NCBI GenBank assembly: GCA_900542525.1
Contig: UQNZ01000017.1
Location: 1 to 5,982 of the forward strand
DNA length: 5,982 nucleotides
Direction of reading: 5' to 3'
From: an uncultured Eggerthella sp.
Lineage (GTDB): Bacteria; Actinomycetota; Coriobacteriia; Coriobacteriales; Eggerthellaceae
Below the pieces are notes generated by a model. That model had not been told where the DNA came from. It saw only the letters and a list, made by a program, of their open reading frames with translations, and searched no databases. Below, piece by piece: positions 1 to 5,367 of this stretch (positions are counted from its first letter, which is position 1; every line of letters starts with the position of its first letter). Made by a program: the position numbers and the translations under genes.

Positions 1-81
1 CTGGGGATTCGAACCCCAGATACCCTTTTGGGGTATACTCGCTTAGCAGGCGAGCACCTTCGGCCTCTCGGTCAGCTCTCC
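1..81 (-). tRNA. tRNA-Ser(GCT), 3' acceptor end cut by the window edge
   Basis: Read on the - strand, the 5' acceptor strand GGAGAGC begins at 81. It is followed by a D arm, an anticodon loop with GCT (+ strand AGC at 45-47) and the long variable arm typical of serine tRNAs (stem GATACCC/GGGTATA around a TTTT turn on the + strand, about 19-37). The T arm contains GGTTCGAATCC. Only the first base of the 3' acceptor strand lies inside the window, so the discriminator base and CCA cannot be seen. The long variable arm and the GCT anticodon assign it to serine, reading AGC/AGU codons. It is transcribed away from the DUF2207 gene. Confidence 0.95.
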
Positions 82-101
82 ACTTTTGCAGACAAGTTGA
101 A

Positions 102-130
102 ATGATACCGCCAGAGCGATGAACTTGCAA
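102..130 (-). promoter_or_regulatory. Promoter of tRNA-Ser(GCT)
   Basis: On the - strand a -35 box TTGCAA (125-130) and a -10 box TATCAT (102-107) are separated by exactly 17 bases. The -10 box ends 20 bases before the mature tRNA 5' end at 81, which leaves a short leader for RNase P. The -35 box overlaps the ribosome binding site of the divergent DUF2207 gene. Assignment is from box match and spacing only. Confidence 0.7.
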
Positions 131-141
131 GGAGGACACCT

Positions 142-2100
142 GTGCAAAACCGTTCATACCTTCAAAGAAACCATCTTTTGCACATTGTGCTTGTTCTGGC
201 ATTTTGTCTGAGCGTTGGCTTCTGCCTTACCAGCAACCCTGCCGCCGCGTTTGCAAAATCCTACACAATGCCTGAAGTGCAGATCGAAGCGAGCGCCGAT
301 AGCGAAGGCGATCTTTCCGTGAGCGAAGACCGCACGTTCGATTTTGATGGCAGCTTCACGGCAGTTTGGTGGAACTTCAATAACCTTCCCGGTGGAGCAG
401 GAATCGAGATCGAAAGCGTCGAGGTGACCGTAGGCGGAAAGACGACCACGCTCTCCCCTGTTCCTTTCCAAACAAGTTGGCGAAGCGCTGGTGGGCCCAG
501 CAAAGCGGCTTATTCATTCGATGGCGCCGAGGATAGTGTTTATGTGTTCTACAACTTCGACGATGAAGAAGCTACGGTCACCCTCAACTATCGTGTGTTG
601 AATGCGGTCCAGATCTATAACGACACCGCCGAACTCTATTGGCAATTCGTTGGAAAAGACTGGGCAGAAGATTCCGAGAACATCTCGCTTACCCTGAACA
701 TGCCCGTACCCACGGGCGAAAAGATAGTGAAGGGCGAAACAATCTCTGCCTGGGGGCATGGTCCGCTCGATGCAACTGTCGCGATCAACGACACTACTGG
801 TCAGATCACCTGCGACGTTCCTCATCTGAGTGCCGGCAGCTATGCTGAGATTCGTGTTGCCTGCGATCCAGAATGGTTCAGCGGCGTCACCCAAAAAGAT
901 CCGAATGCGCATTTTGACATAGCGCGGCTCGACACCATCAAGAGCGAAGAACAATCCTTTGCCGATCAGGCGAACCAACAACGCATCACTATGCTCGCCT
1001 CGCTCATCGCGATCGTAGTCGCCTGCCTTGCCATTTGCATCTGGGCGCTGTGGTCGTTCAACCGCTACGGCAAGGAGCTCAAATCCACCTTCACTGAAAA
1101 ATACTGGCGCGATATTCCTGTTAAGGGCGAGCACCCCGCCGTTGTCGGGCGTATCATGCGCTTCGACAAGCCCAAGAACAGCGACCTCACCGTCACGCTG
1201 CTCAACCTGGTGAACCTCGGTGCAGTGCTCATCAACAAAGCGAGCTACGAAAAGGACGGGCTGCTCGGCAGCAAAACAGTAGAGGATTACTATCTCTCAC
1301 GAGCGCCTGGCTATGAGTCGAAGATCACCAAGGAGATCGATCGCCTCGCCTTCAACTTCCTCTTCGACACGATCGGCGAAGGCGCAGAGTCAGTATGGCT
1401 CTCATCCATCAATGAATACGCGAAGAAGAATCCTTCCACCTTCAGCGACAAGCTTGCTGATTGGCAGGGAGAAGTGACAGTGCGGACGATCAACGGCCAG
1501 TACTTCGAGCCTTATTCCAAGGCGAAACGCGCCACCATGACCGCTGTTGGTATCGGAGCATTCGTGATCGTCATGTTCATTGCGTCATTCTTCAACAGCT
1601 TCCTCCTTGTCATACCTGGCATCATCACGATGATCTTCTTGCTCATCATCAGCCGTTTCATGGAACGCCGCACCCAAAAGGGCGCCGATGCTTATGCCAA
1701 GTGCGAAGCACTCAAACGTTGGCTGAAGGATTTCACGCGTCTAAAAGAGCGTCCTGCGCTCGATATTAAGGTGTGGGGCGAATTCCTCGTTTACGCTTAC
1801 CTCTTCGGCATCGCTGATGAGGTGATCGATGAGCTACGCGACACGGTGCCTGAACTATTCACAGAAGATGCCACGCTTGCTGCTTCAAGCTACTATGTGC
1901 CCTGGTGGTACATCTACTCGACTCACTCGATGTCGAGCGGCATGCCAAGCTTCGCAGATAGCTTCGCAAGCTCGATCAACCAGTCGGTTGCAGCAGTCCA
2001 ATCGGCCGCATCGGGCAACTTCTCAAGCGGTGGCGGTTTTGGCGGTGGATTCTCCGGTGGCGGAGGCGGAGGCTTTGGCGGCGGTGGCGGCGCACGCTAG
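142..2100 (+). CDS. DUF2207 family secreted/membrane protein with glycine-rich C-terminus
   Basis: A 652-residue protein starting at GTG, with AAGGAGG at 129-135 six bases upstream. A hydrophobic signal segment at residues 11-29 leads to a likely cleavage after AFA (residue 38). Next come an extracellular beta-rich DUF2207 region (about 40-280), a membrane segment (about 283-304), a presumably cytosolic region (about 305-465) and a pair of membrane segments (about 466-507). A soluble part containing WGEFLVYAYLFGIAD (545-559), a stretch typical of the family, precedes a tail with 17 glycines among residues 630-650. Such tails are usual in this family, whose biochemical function is not established. 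Family members are often encoded beside lemA; here lemA lies about 3.3 kb downstream. Upstream is a divergent tRNA gene, and I see no convincing + strand promoter. Family assignment is from architecture and motifs and is quite secure; the function is unknown. Confidence 0.9.
   Translation: MQNRSYLQRNHLLHIVLVLAFCLSVGFCLTSNPAAAFAKSYTMPEVQIEASADSEGDLSVSEDRTFDFDGSFTAVWWNFNNLPGGAGIEIESVEVTVGGKTTTLSPVPFQTSWRSAGGPSKAAYSFDGAEDSVYVFYNFDDEEATVTLNYRVLNAVQIYNDTAELYWQFVGKDWAEDSENISLTLNMPVPTGEKIVKGETISAWGHGPLDATVAINDTTGQITCDVPHLSAGSYAEIRVACDPEWFSGVTQKDPNAHFDIARLDTIKSEEQSFADQANQQRITMLASLIAIVVACLAICIWALWSFNRYGKELKSTFTEKYWRDIPVKGEHPAVVGRIMRFDKPKNSDLTVTLLNLVNLGAVLINKASYEKDGLLGSKTVEDYYLSRAPGYESKITKEIDRLAFNFLFDTIGEGAESVWLSSINEYAKKNPSTFSDKLADWQGEVTVRTINGQYFEPYSKAKRATMTAVGIGAFVIVMFIASFFNSFLLVIPGIITMIFLLIISRFMERRTQKGADAYAKCEALKRWLKDFTRLKERPALDIKVWGEFLVYAYLFGIADEVIDELRDTVPELFTEDATLAASSYYVPWWYIYSTHSMSSGMPSFADSFASSINQSVAAVQSAASGNFSSGGGFGGGFSGGGGGGFGGGGGAR
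2029..2091 (+). repeat. Low-complexity glycine-codon tract
   Basis: GGN-rich coding sequence specifying 17 glycines with interspersed Phe and Ser (residues 630-650 of the DUF2207 protein). It is in frame and ends in Ala-Arg-stop. Such tracts may expand or contract, but glycine codon usage here is mixed (GGT, GGC, GGA), which argues against a recent slippage expansion. Confidence 0.75.
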
Positions 2101-2110
2101 CTCCGATCTC

Positions 2111-2144
2111 GCGGGCGCTACTGTTTACCCGCTGTTTATAATTT
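2111..2144 (+). terminator. Probable intrinsic terminator after the DUF2207 gene
   Basis: GCGGG (2111-2115) pairs with CCCGC (2128-2132) across a 12-base loop, followed by TGTTTATAATTT. It lies 11 bases after the stop codon, and the next gene has its own promoter-like sequence. The stem is short, the loop is long and the T-tract is broken by A residues, so this is a moderate call. Confidence 0.45.
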
Positions 2145-2157
2145 AGGCATACCTGCG

Positions 2158-2166
2158 TGCTATAGT
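2158..2166 (+). promoter_or_regulatory. Extended -10 promoter for the shikimate-kinase-like gene
   Basis: TGCTATAGT forms an extended -10 element (TG at 2158-2159, TATAGT at 2161-2166). No good -35 box is present at 16-18 bases upstream, which extended -10 promoters tolerate. The implied start near 2173 would give a leader of about 36 bases, containing AAGGA at 2198-2202, six bases before the ATG. Confidence 0.5.
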
Positions 2167-2208
2167 TGATACGAACGCAACAGCACTCTACGAAGAGAAG
2201 GAATCGCA

Positions 2209-2721
2209 ATGGATCAGACAAGCTGCATCACCCTTATCGGAATGCCTGGCGCAGGAAAATCGACGCTCGGCGTCGTGCTCGCGAAGATCATGAACTACAA
2301 CTTCATCGATGCCGACTTGCTCATCCAGAACCAAAGCGATAAGACCCTGCAGAAGATCATCGATGCTCTTGGTCCTGAAGGTTTCATCGAGGTTGAAAAC
2401 GAGGTTTTGAGCACCCTTGAAGCGCAGCGAAGCGTTATCGCCACGGGCGGTTCAGCAGTCTATTCCGATGGCGCCATGGCTCATCTTGCTACCCTCGGCC
2501 CTGTGGTTTACCTGCGTGTTTCCTACGATGAATTGAAGAACCGTTTGGGCGGCCTGCATGAACGCGGTGTTGTCATGAAAAACGGTACGGGCAGCTTGCA
2601 TGATCTTTTCGTAGAGCGTACGCCGCTGTATGAAAAGTACGCCGACATCGTGCTTGATATCAACGGGCTTTCCGTGCGTGACGCAGCTCACAAACTCACG
2701 GATATGCTTTCTTTGGTTTAA
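2209..2721 (+). CDS. Shikimate-kinase-family P-loop kinase (AroK-like), atypical substrate site
   Basis: A 170-residue protein, the normal length for shikimate kinase, which phosphorylates shikimate at its 3-hydroxyl with ATP. The Walker A motif GMPGAGKST is at 11-19. FIDAD at 32-36 supplies the Asp (D36) equivalent to the substrate/Mg site. ATGGSAV at 78-84 replaces the usual GGG motif. R137 in ERTPLY matches the conserved RxPLY arginine, and a lid arginine candidate is R119 in HERGVV, where classical enzymes have RPLL. The striking change is in GPEGFIEVENEVL: classical enzymes have FR..E there, and the shikimate-binding arginine is Ile60. The start is ATG with AAGGA six bases upstream. A dehydrogenase acting on shikimate-type substrates follows 81 bases later. 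It could be a true shikimate kinase variant or a relative acting on another small hydroxy compound. The fold and family are secure; the substrate is not, so no gene symbol is given. Confidence 0.85.
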   Translation: MDQTSCITLIGMPGAGKSTLGVVLAKIMNYNFIDADLLIQNQSDKTLQKIIDALGPEGFIEVENEVLSTLEAQRSVIATGGSAVYSDGAMAHLATLGPVVYLRVSYDELKNRLGGLHERGVVMKNGTGSLHDLFVERTPLYEKYADIVLDINGLSVRDAAHKLTDMLSLV

Positions 2722-2743
2722 CGCAAATGCCGTCCATTCTGTA

Positions 2744-2781
2744 TAGACTTAGTCTAAAATTTCATATACGACTAAATTCTA
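2744..2781 (+). promoter_or_regulatory. Operator-like palindrome pair upstream of the dehydrogenase gene
   Basis: TAGACTTAGTCTA (2744-2756) is a perfect 6-bp inverted repeat around one central base. A second, imperfect copy, GACTAAATTCTA (2770-2781), is the near reverse complement of the first (shared core TTAGTC/GACTAA), so the two sites face each other across an AT-rich spacer. TATACG at 2765-2770 could be the -10 box, with TAGACT at 2744-2749 as a weak -35 box (15-base spacing). Two half-sites around a promoter just before an enzyme gene suggest a repressor or LysR-type activator site. No regulator gene is in the window. Confidence 0.45.
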
Positions 2782-2802
2782 AAGATTGAGGTGCCTAAAA
2801 CC

Positions 2803-3705
2803 ATGCAGCACTCCGGACGCATCAGCGGAGCAACGAAACTGATCGGGCTGATCGGAAGCCCTGTACAAAATTCAGGTTCACCCAAGATCCACAACGCCGT
2901 ATTCGAACATCTTGGGCTTGACTATGCCTATATTGCCTTCGATGTCGACAATGATCGCCTGGAAGACACAGTGCGCGGCATGGCTGCCATGGGATTTCTC
3001 GGCTATAACGTGACCACGCCCTGCAAGACCTTTGTTCTACCTTTTCTCGATGAAATCTCTGAAGCTGCTGAGATCATGGGGGCAGTGAACACCGTTGTTA
3101 TCCAAGATGGACGCTCTCTTGGCGATAACGCCGATGGTGCAGCATTCATGCGCAACCTGGTGCTCAACGGTGTGGATATTCGAGGAAAGAAGATCACGGT
3201 CATGGGAGCAGGTGGAGCAGGATCCGCGCTCGTTACCCAAGCAGCGCTCGATGGCGTAGCCGAGATCGACCTCTTCAACAGGAAAGATCAATTCTTCACT
3301 GGTGCCGAGGAATTGATCGAGCGACTTAAGGACCATTGCTCCTGCAAGGTGGTGCTCTACGACTTGGAAGACGAAGAGCAATTGCATGCTTCTATTGCCG
3401 ATTCTGCACTGCTCGTTAATGCTACGAGCGTGGGTACGCCTGAAGTTCCTGGCTGCCTGGTCTCCCAAGACATGCTCCATAAAGACTTGATCATGGCAGA
3501 CGTGGTGTATGTGCCGCGTGATACCCAGTTCGTGGAACTGGGACATGCCAATGGAAACAAGGTCATCGACGGATCGGGCATGTTCATGCAGCAAGCCGCT
3601 ATCGGTGAACGCCTGTGGATCGGGCGCGAAATGCCCCTTGATTACGTGAAGGACACATTCTTCCCCACCACGCAAAACCCGCTGATCGACCTATTGAAAT
3701 CATAA
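2803..3705 (+). CDS. Quinate/shikimate dehydrogenase, YdiB-like
   Basis: A 300-residue oxidoreductase that reversibly reduces 3-dehydroshikimate (and possibly dehydroquinate). Substrate-site serines lie in NSGSP (23-27; usual form HSxSP). The catalytic Lys is K75 in NVTTPCK, followed by AVNTVV (94-99) and the catalytic Asp D111 in DNADG (usual form NTD). The dinucleotide loop GAGGAG is at 135-140, and FNRKDQFF (158-165) closely resembles the FNRRDEFF of E. coli YdiB, whose Asp favours NAD over NADP. NATSVG (206-211) and a GMFMQQA segment (259-265) complete the family pattern. I choose ATG at 2803 over the in-frame GTG at 2791 because GAGGTG (2788-2793) is a ribosome binding site nine bases before that ATG, whereas the GTG lies inside it. 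The atypical AroK-like kinase is upstream. It may be the only shikimate dehydrogenase of the cell or a dedicated paralog; the window cannot decide. Confidence 0.88.
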   Translation: MQHSGRISGATKLIGLIGSPVQNSGSPKIHNAVFEHLGLDYAYIAFDVDNDRLEDTVRGMAAMGFLGYNVTTPCKTFVLPFLDEISEAAEIMGAVNTVVIQDGRSLGDNADGAAFMRNLVLNGVDIRGKKITVMGAGGAGSALVTQAALDGVAEIDLFNRKDQFFTGAEELIERLKDHCSCKVVLYDLEDEEQLHASIADSALLVNATSVGTPEVPGCLVSQDMLHKDLIMADVVYVPRDTQFVELGHANGNKVIDGSGMFMQQAAIGERLWIGREMPLDYVKDTFFPTTQNPLIDLLKS

Positions 3706-3732
3706 GAGAAACCAGGCGCTCGTTTCTTCCCA

Positions 3733-3769
3733 GCAATAAGAAAGGTCACACGAATAATACGTGCGACCT
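3733..3769 (-). terminator. Intrinsic terminator of tRNA-Ser(TGA)
   Basis: On the - strand, AGGTCGCACG (3760-3769) pairs with CGTGTGACCT (3743-3752) as a 10-bp stem with one G-U pair. The loop is seven bases (3753-3759), and the T-rich tail TTTCTTATTG runs down to about 3734. It begins 11 bases after the encoded CCA. The + strand has no T-tract after the hairpin, so it serves the tRNA rather than the convergent dehydrogenase gene. Confidence 0.8.
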
Positions 3770-3779
3770 GTGAAAACAG

Positions 3780-3867
3780 TGGCGGAGGAAGTAGGATTCG
3801 AACCCACGGTACCTCTCGGTACAACGGTTTTCAAGACCGCCGCTTTCAACCGCTCAGCCATTCCTCC
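3780..3867 (-). tRNA. tRNA-Ser(TGA), complete with encoded CCA
   Basis: On the - strand the acceptor strand GGAGGAA (3861-3867) pairs with TTCCTCC (+ strand GGAGGAA, 3784-3790). The discriminator base G is at 3783 and CCA is encoded at 3780-3782. The anticodon loop CTTGAAA carries TGA (+ strand TCA at 3831-3833). The long variable arm TACCGAGAGGTA and the T loop GGTTCGAATCC confirm a class II serine tRNA, reading UCA and probably other UCN codons. It is 88 bases with CCA, the usual serine tRNA length, and lies divergent to tadA and convergent with the dehydrogenase gene. Confidence 0.97.
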
Positions 3868-3888
3868 GTATGCAAAACTGCGACCACT

Positions 3889-3897
3889 AGGATAGCA
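3889..3897 (-). promoter_or_regulatory. Extended -10 promoter of tRNA-Ser(TGA)
   Basis: On the - strand TGCTATCCT (TATCCT at 3889-3894, preceded by TGC at 3895-3897) is an extended -10 element ending 21 bases before the tRNA 5' end. A weak TTGGGA lies 19 bases upstream, inside the tadA reading frame. The distance to the tRNA matches that of the other serine tRNA promoter in the window (20 bases). Confidence 0.45.
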
Positions 3898-3904
3898 CAT
3901 AATA

Positions 3905-4402
3905 ATGGAAATATCCCAAACTAACGACCAAGACTACATGCGCCTCGCGCTCGCGGAAGCGCGCCTTGCCGAAGAAGCGGGTGAAGTGCCGATCGGTGCG
4001 GTCGTAGTATGCAACGGCGAAGTGATCGCCCGCGCCCACAACACACGCGAAACCGATCGCAACCCTGCAGGGCACGCAGAATTCAACGCTATGCTCGCTG
4101 CCGCAAAAGCCCTCGATGCCTGGCGTCTCTCCGACTGCACGGTCTACGTAACGCTCGAACCGTGCATCATGTGCGCAGGGCTCATGCATCAAGCGCGTAT
4201 CGCACGCTGTGTCTATGGTGCTGCCGACCCGAAGGCTGGCGCGCTCGGTAGTCTCTACGAGATACATCGCGACACACGCCTCAATCATACGTTCGCCGTT
4301 GAAGCTGGCGTGCTTGAAGATGAATGCGCTAGCATACTTAAAGCGTTCTTTGCAGCCAAGCGTGCACGGAACAAACAGAAGAAGAAAGAAATTTGCTCAT
4401 GA
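3905..4402 (+). CDS. tadA: tRNA-specific adenosine deaminase
   Basis: A 165-residue zinc deaminase that converts the wobble adenosine of tRNA-Arg(ACG) to inosine, acting in the cytoplasm. The zinc and proton-shuttle residues are all present: H57 and E59 in GHAEF, and C87 and C90 in EPCIMC. The family segment ADPKAGALGSLYEI (107-120) and the C-terminal ECASILKAFF (140-149) distinguish it from guanine and cytosine deaminases. A basic tail (about 152-161) follows. The start ATG has only a distant AGGA (3889-3892, 12 bases upstream); the next ATG at 3938 has no ribosome binding site and would trim the N-terminal helix. The 37-base gap to the divergent tRNA-Ser gene must hold its promoter unless that lies inside the tRNA gene, so the mRNA leader is probably very short. 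The stop overlaps the ispE start. Inosine-34 formation is usually essential. Confidence 0.93.
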   Translation: MEISQTNDQDYMRLALAEARLAEEAGEVPIGAVVVCNGEVIARAHNTRETDRNPAGHAEFNAMLAAAKALDAWRLSDCTVYVTLEPCIMCAGLMHQARIARCVYGAADPKAGALGSLYEIHRDTRLNHTFAVEAGVLEDECASILKAFFAAKRARNKQKKKEICS

Positions 4403-5313
4403 ATTACGTAAAGCTCATCGCACCCGCAAAAATCAACCTGGTGCTTGCTGTCGGGAAAAAACTCCCTGACGGCTACCATGAAGCGCACACCATCCTGCAG
4501 GCGCTCGCTCTTCATGACACCCTTGAAATTCGTTCGCTTCCCGCAGAGCCCGGCACAGGCCTGAGCATCGTACTCAAGTGCGAGAGCAGCACTATGATCA
4601 AGCAACTCACGATCGATCAAAAGGACAACATCGTCTACAAAGCCGCCGTAGAACTTGCTGAAGCACTCGGCCGCACAAAAGACGAGGAGATCCACATCTA
4701 CTTGGCGAAGCAGATTCCCTTCGAGGCCGGTTTGGGCGGTGGGTCTTCCGATGCTGCTGCAACACTCAAGGGCCTCTCCACACTTTGGGACATCGACCCG
4801 CTCGACCCAGCAGTAATCGAGGTTGCTACAAAACTGGGTGCCGACGTGCCCTTCTTCCTGTATGGCGGCTGTGCCTACTTAGATGGCAAAGGCGATCATT
4901 TCGTACATGCGCTCGAACCACGCAAGGGCTTTCTGGCGCTCATCCGTCCTGAAGGCAGCGGTGTCTCATCGAAAGAAGCCTATGAACGCTTCGACGAAGC
5001 ACCCGAATACCCTACCCCCGAATTCATCCAAGAAGTTGCTTCCTGTATGCAAGCGAGTGAGGTTACCCCTTGGAACAATCTCACCCCCGCATCGCTTGGC
5101 CTAAAGCCAGAGTTGCAGGAAGTCTTCGACCTTATCGAAAAATCAGCCAAGGCGAACGCACAGGTGCTCTGTGGAAGCGGATCGGCCGTGGCAGCATTAT
5201 GCGGCTCGTACGAAGATGCTTGCGCGCTTTCAACCGAAGCACGCAAGCGCGGATTCTACAGTCGCGTTACATCTTTCGCTTCAGTGGGTGCTGAAGTGTT
5301 AAAACAGTACTAG
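4399..5313 (+). CDS. ispE: 4-diphosphocytidyl-2-C-methyl-D-erythritol kinase
   Basis: A 304-residue GHMP-family kinase that phosphorylates the 2-hydroxyl of CDP-methylerythritol with ATP, the fourth step of the MEP isoprenoid pathway. The N-terminal APAKINLVL (8-16) carries the catalytic Lys (K11). The glycine-rich ATP loop FEAGLGGGSSDAA spans 108-120, the catalytic Asp is D149 in GADVPFFLYGG, and a C-terminal GSGSAV motif closes the site. Length is normal for the family. The ATG at 4399 overlaps the tadA stop as ATGA (4399-4402), so translation is probably coupled. An in-frame TTG two codons earlier is not preferred. No strong ribosome binding site precedes the ATG, only AG-rich sequence at 4378-4391. 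The presence of ispE means the organism makes isoprenoids by the MEP route rather than by mevalonate alone. Confidence 0.95.
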   Translation: MNYVKLIAPAKINLVLAVGKKLPDGYHEAHTILQALALHDTLEIRSLPAEPGTGLSIVLKCESSTMIKQLTIDQKDNIVYKAAVELAEALGRTKDEEIHIYLAKQIPFEAGLGGGSSDAAATLKGLSTLWDIDPLDPAVIEVATKLGADVPFFLYGGCAYLDGKGDHFVHALEPRKGFLALIRPEGSGVSSKEAYERFDEAPEYPTPEFIQEVASCMQASEVTPWNNLTPASLGLKPELQEVFDLIEKSAKANAQVLCGSGSAVAALCGSYEDACALSTEARKRGFYSRVTSFASVGAEVLKQY

Positions 5314-5334
5314 CAAAACGCTACCAGAAAGCAT

Positions 5335-5348
5335 GTTCTTAATAGAAC
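5335..5348 (+). promoter_or_regulatory. Short palindrome upstream of lemA
   Basis: GTTCT (5335-5339) and AGAAC (5344-5348) form a perfect 5-bp inverted repeat around TAAT, 19 bases before the lemA start. It may be a weak hairpin or an operator; no T-tract follows, so it is not a terminator. The strong ribosome binding site AAAAGGAG (5355-5362) lies just downstream, five bases before the ATG. I cannot identify a binding protein. Confidence 0.25.
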
Positions 5349-5367
5349 CTACCCAAAAGGAGTTCTC

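Noticed and set aside
34..39. TATACT resembling a + strand -10 box for the DUF2207 gene
   Set aside because: It lies in the variable arm of the tRNA gene and has no matching -35 box at 16-18 bases.
514..1134. 206-codon open frame on the - strand inside the DUF2207 gene
   Set aside because: Its translation has no recognisable domain and it is fully antisense to a well-supported gene. The same reasoning removes the - strand frames at 3037-3675 and 5449-5982.
2137..2142. Perfect TATAAT upstream of the kinase gene
   Set aside because: It has no -35 box or extended TGn, and it falls in the T/A tail of the probable terminator. TGCTATAGT slightly downstream is the better candidate.
2791..2802. GTG at 2791 as start of the dehydrogenase
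   Set aside because: The GTG is part of the GAGGTG ribosome binding site that serves ATG 2803, and nothing suitable precedes the GTG.
3701..3728. AGAAAC/GTTTCT hairpin after the dehydrogenase stop as a + strand terminator
   Set aside because: The stem is only 6 bp and AT-rich with a 9-base loop, and no T-tract follows, so it is too weak to call.
1..3867. tRNA-flanked integrated element with attachment sites
   Set aside because: The two tRNA genes share only the conserved T-loop segment at their 3' ends, and no integrase or phage gene lies between them.
4393..4398. TTG at 4393 as start of ispE
   Set aside because: The ATG at 4399 forms a classic ATGA overlap with tadA and fits the family N-terminus; TTG is a rarer start with no better ribosome binding site.
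5335..5348. LexA/SOS box before lemA
   Set aside because: Gram-positive SOS boxes read GAAC-N4-GTTC; this repeat has the arms in the opposite order.
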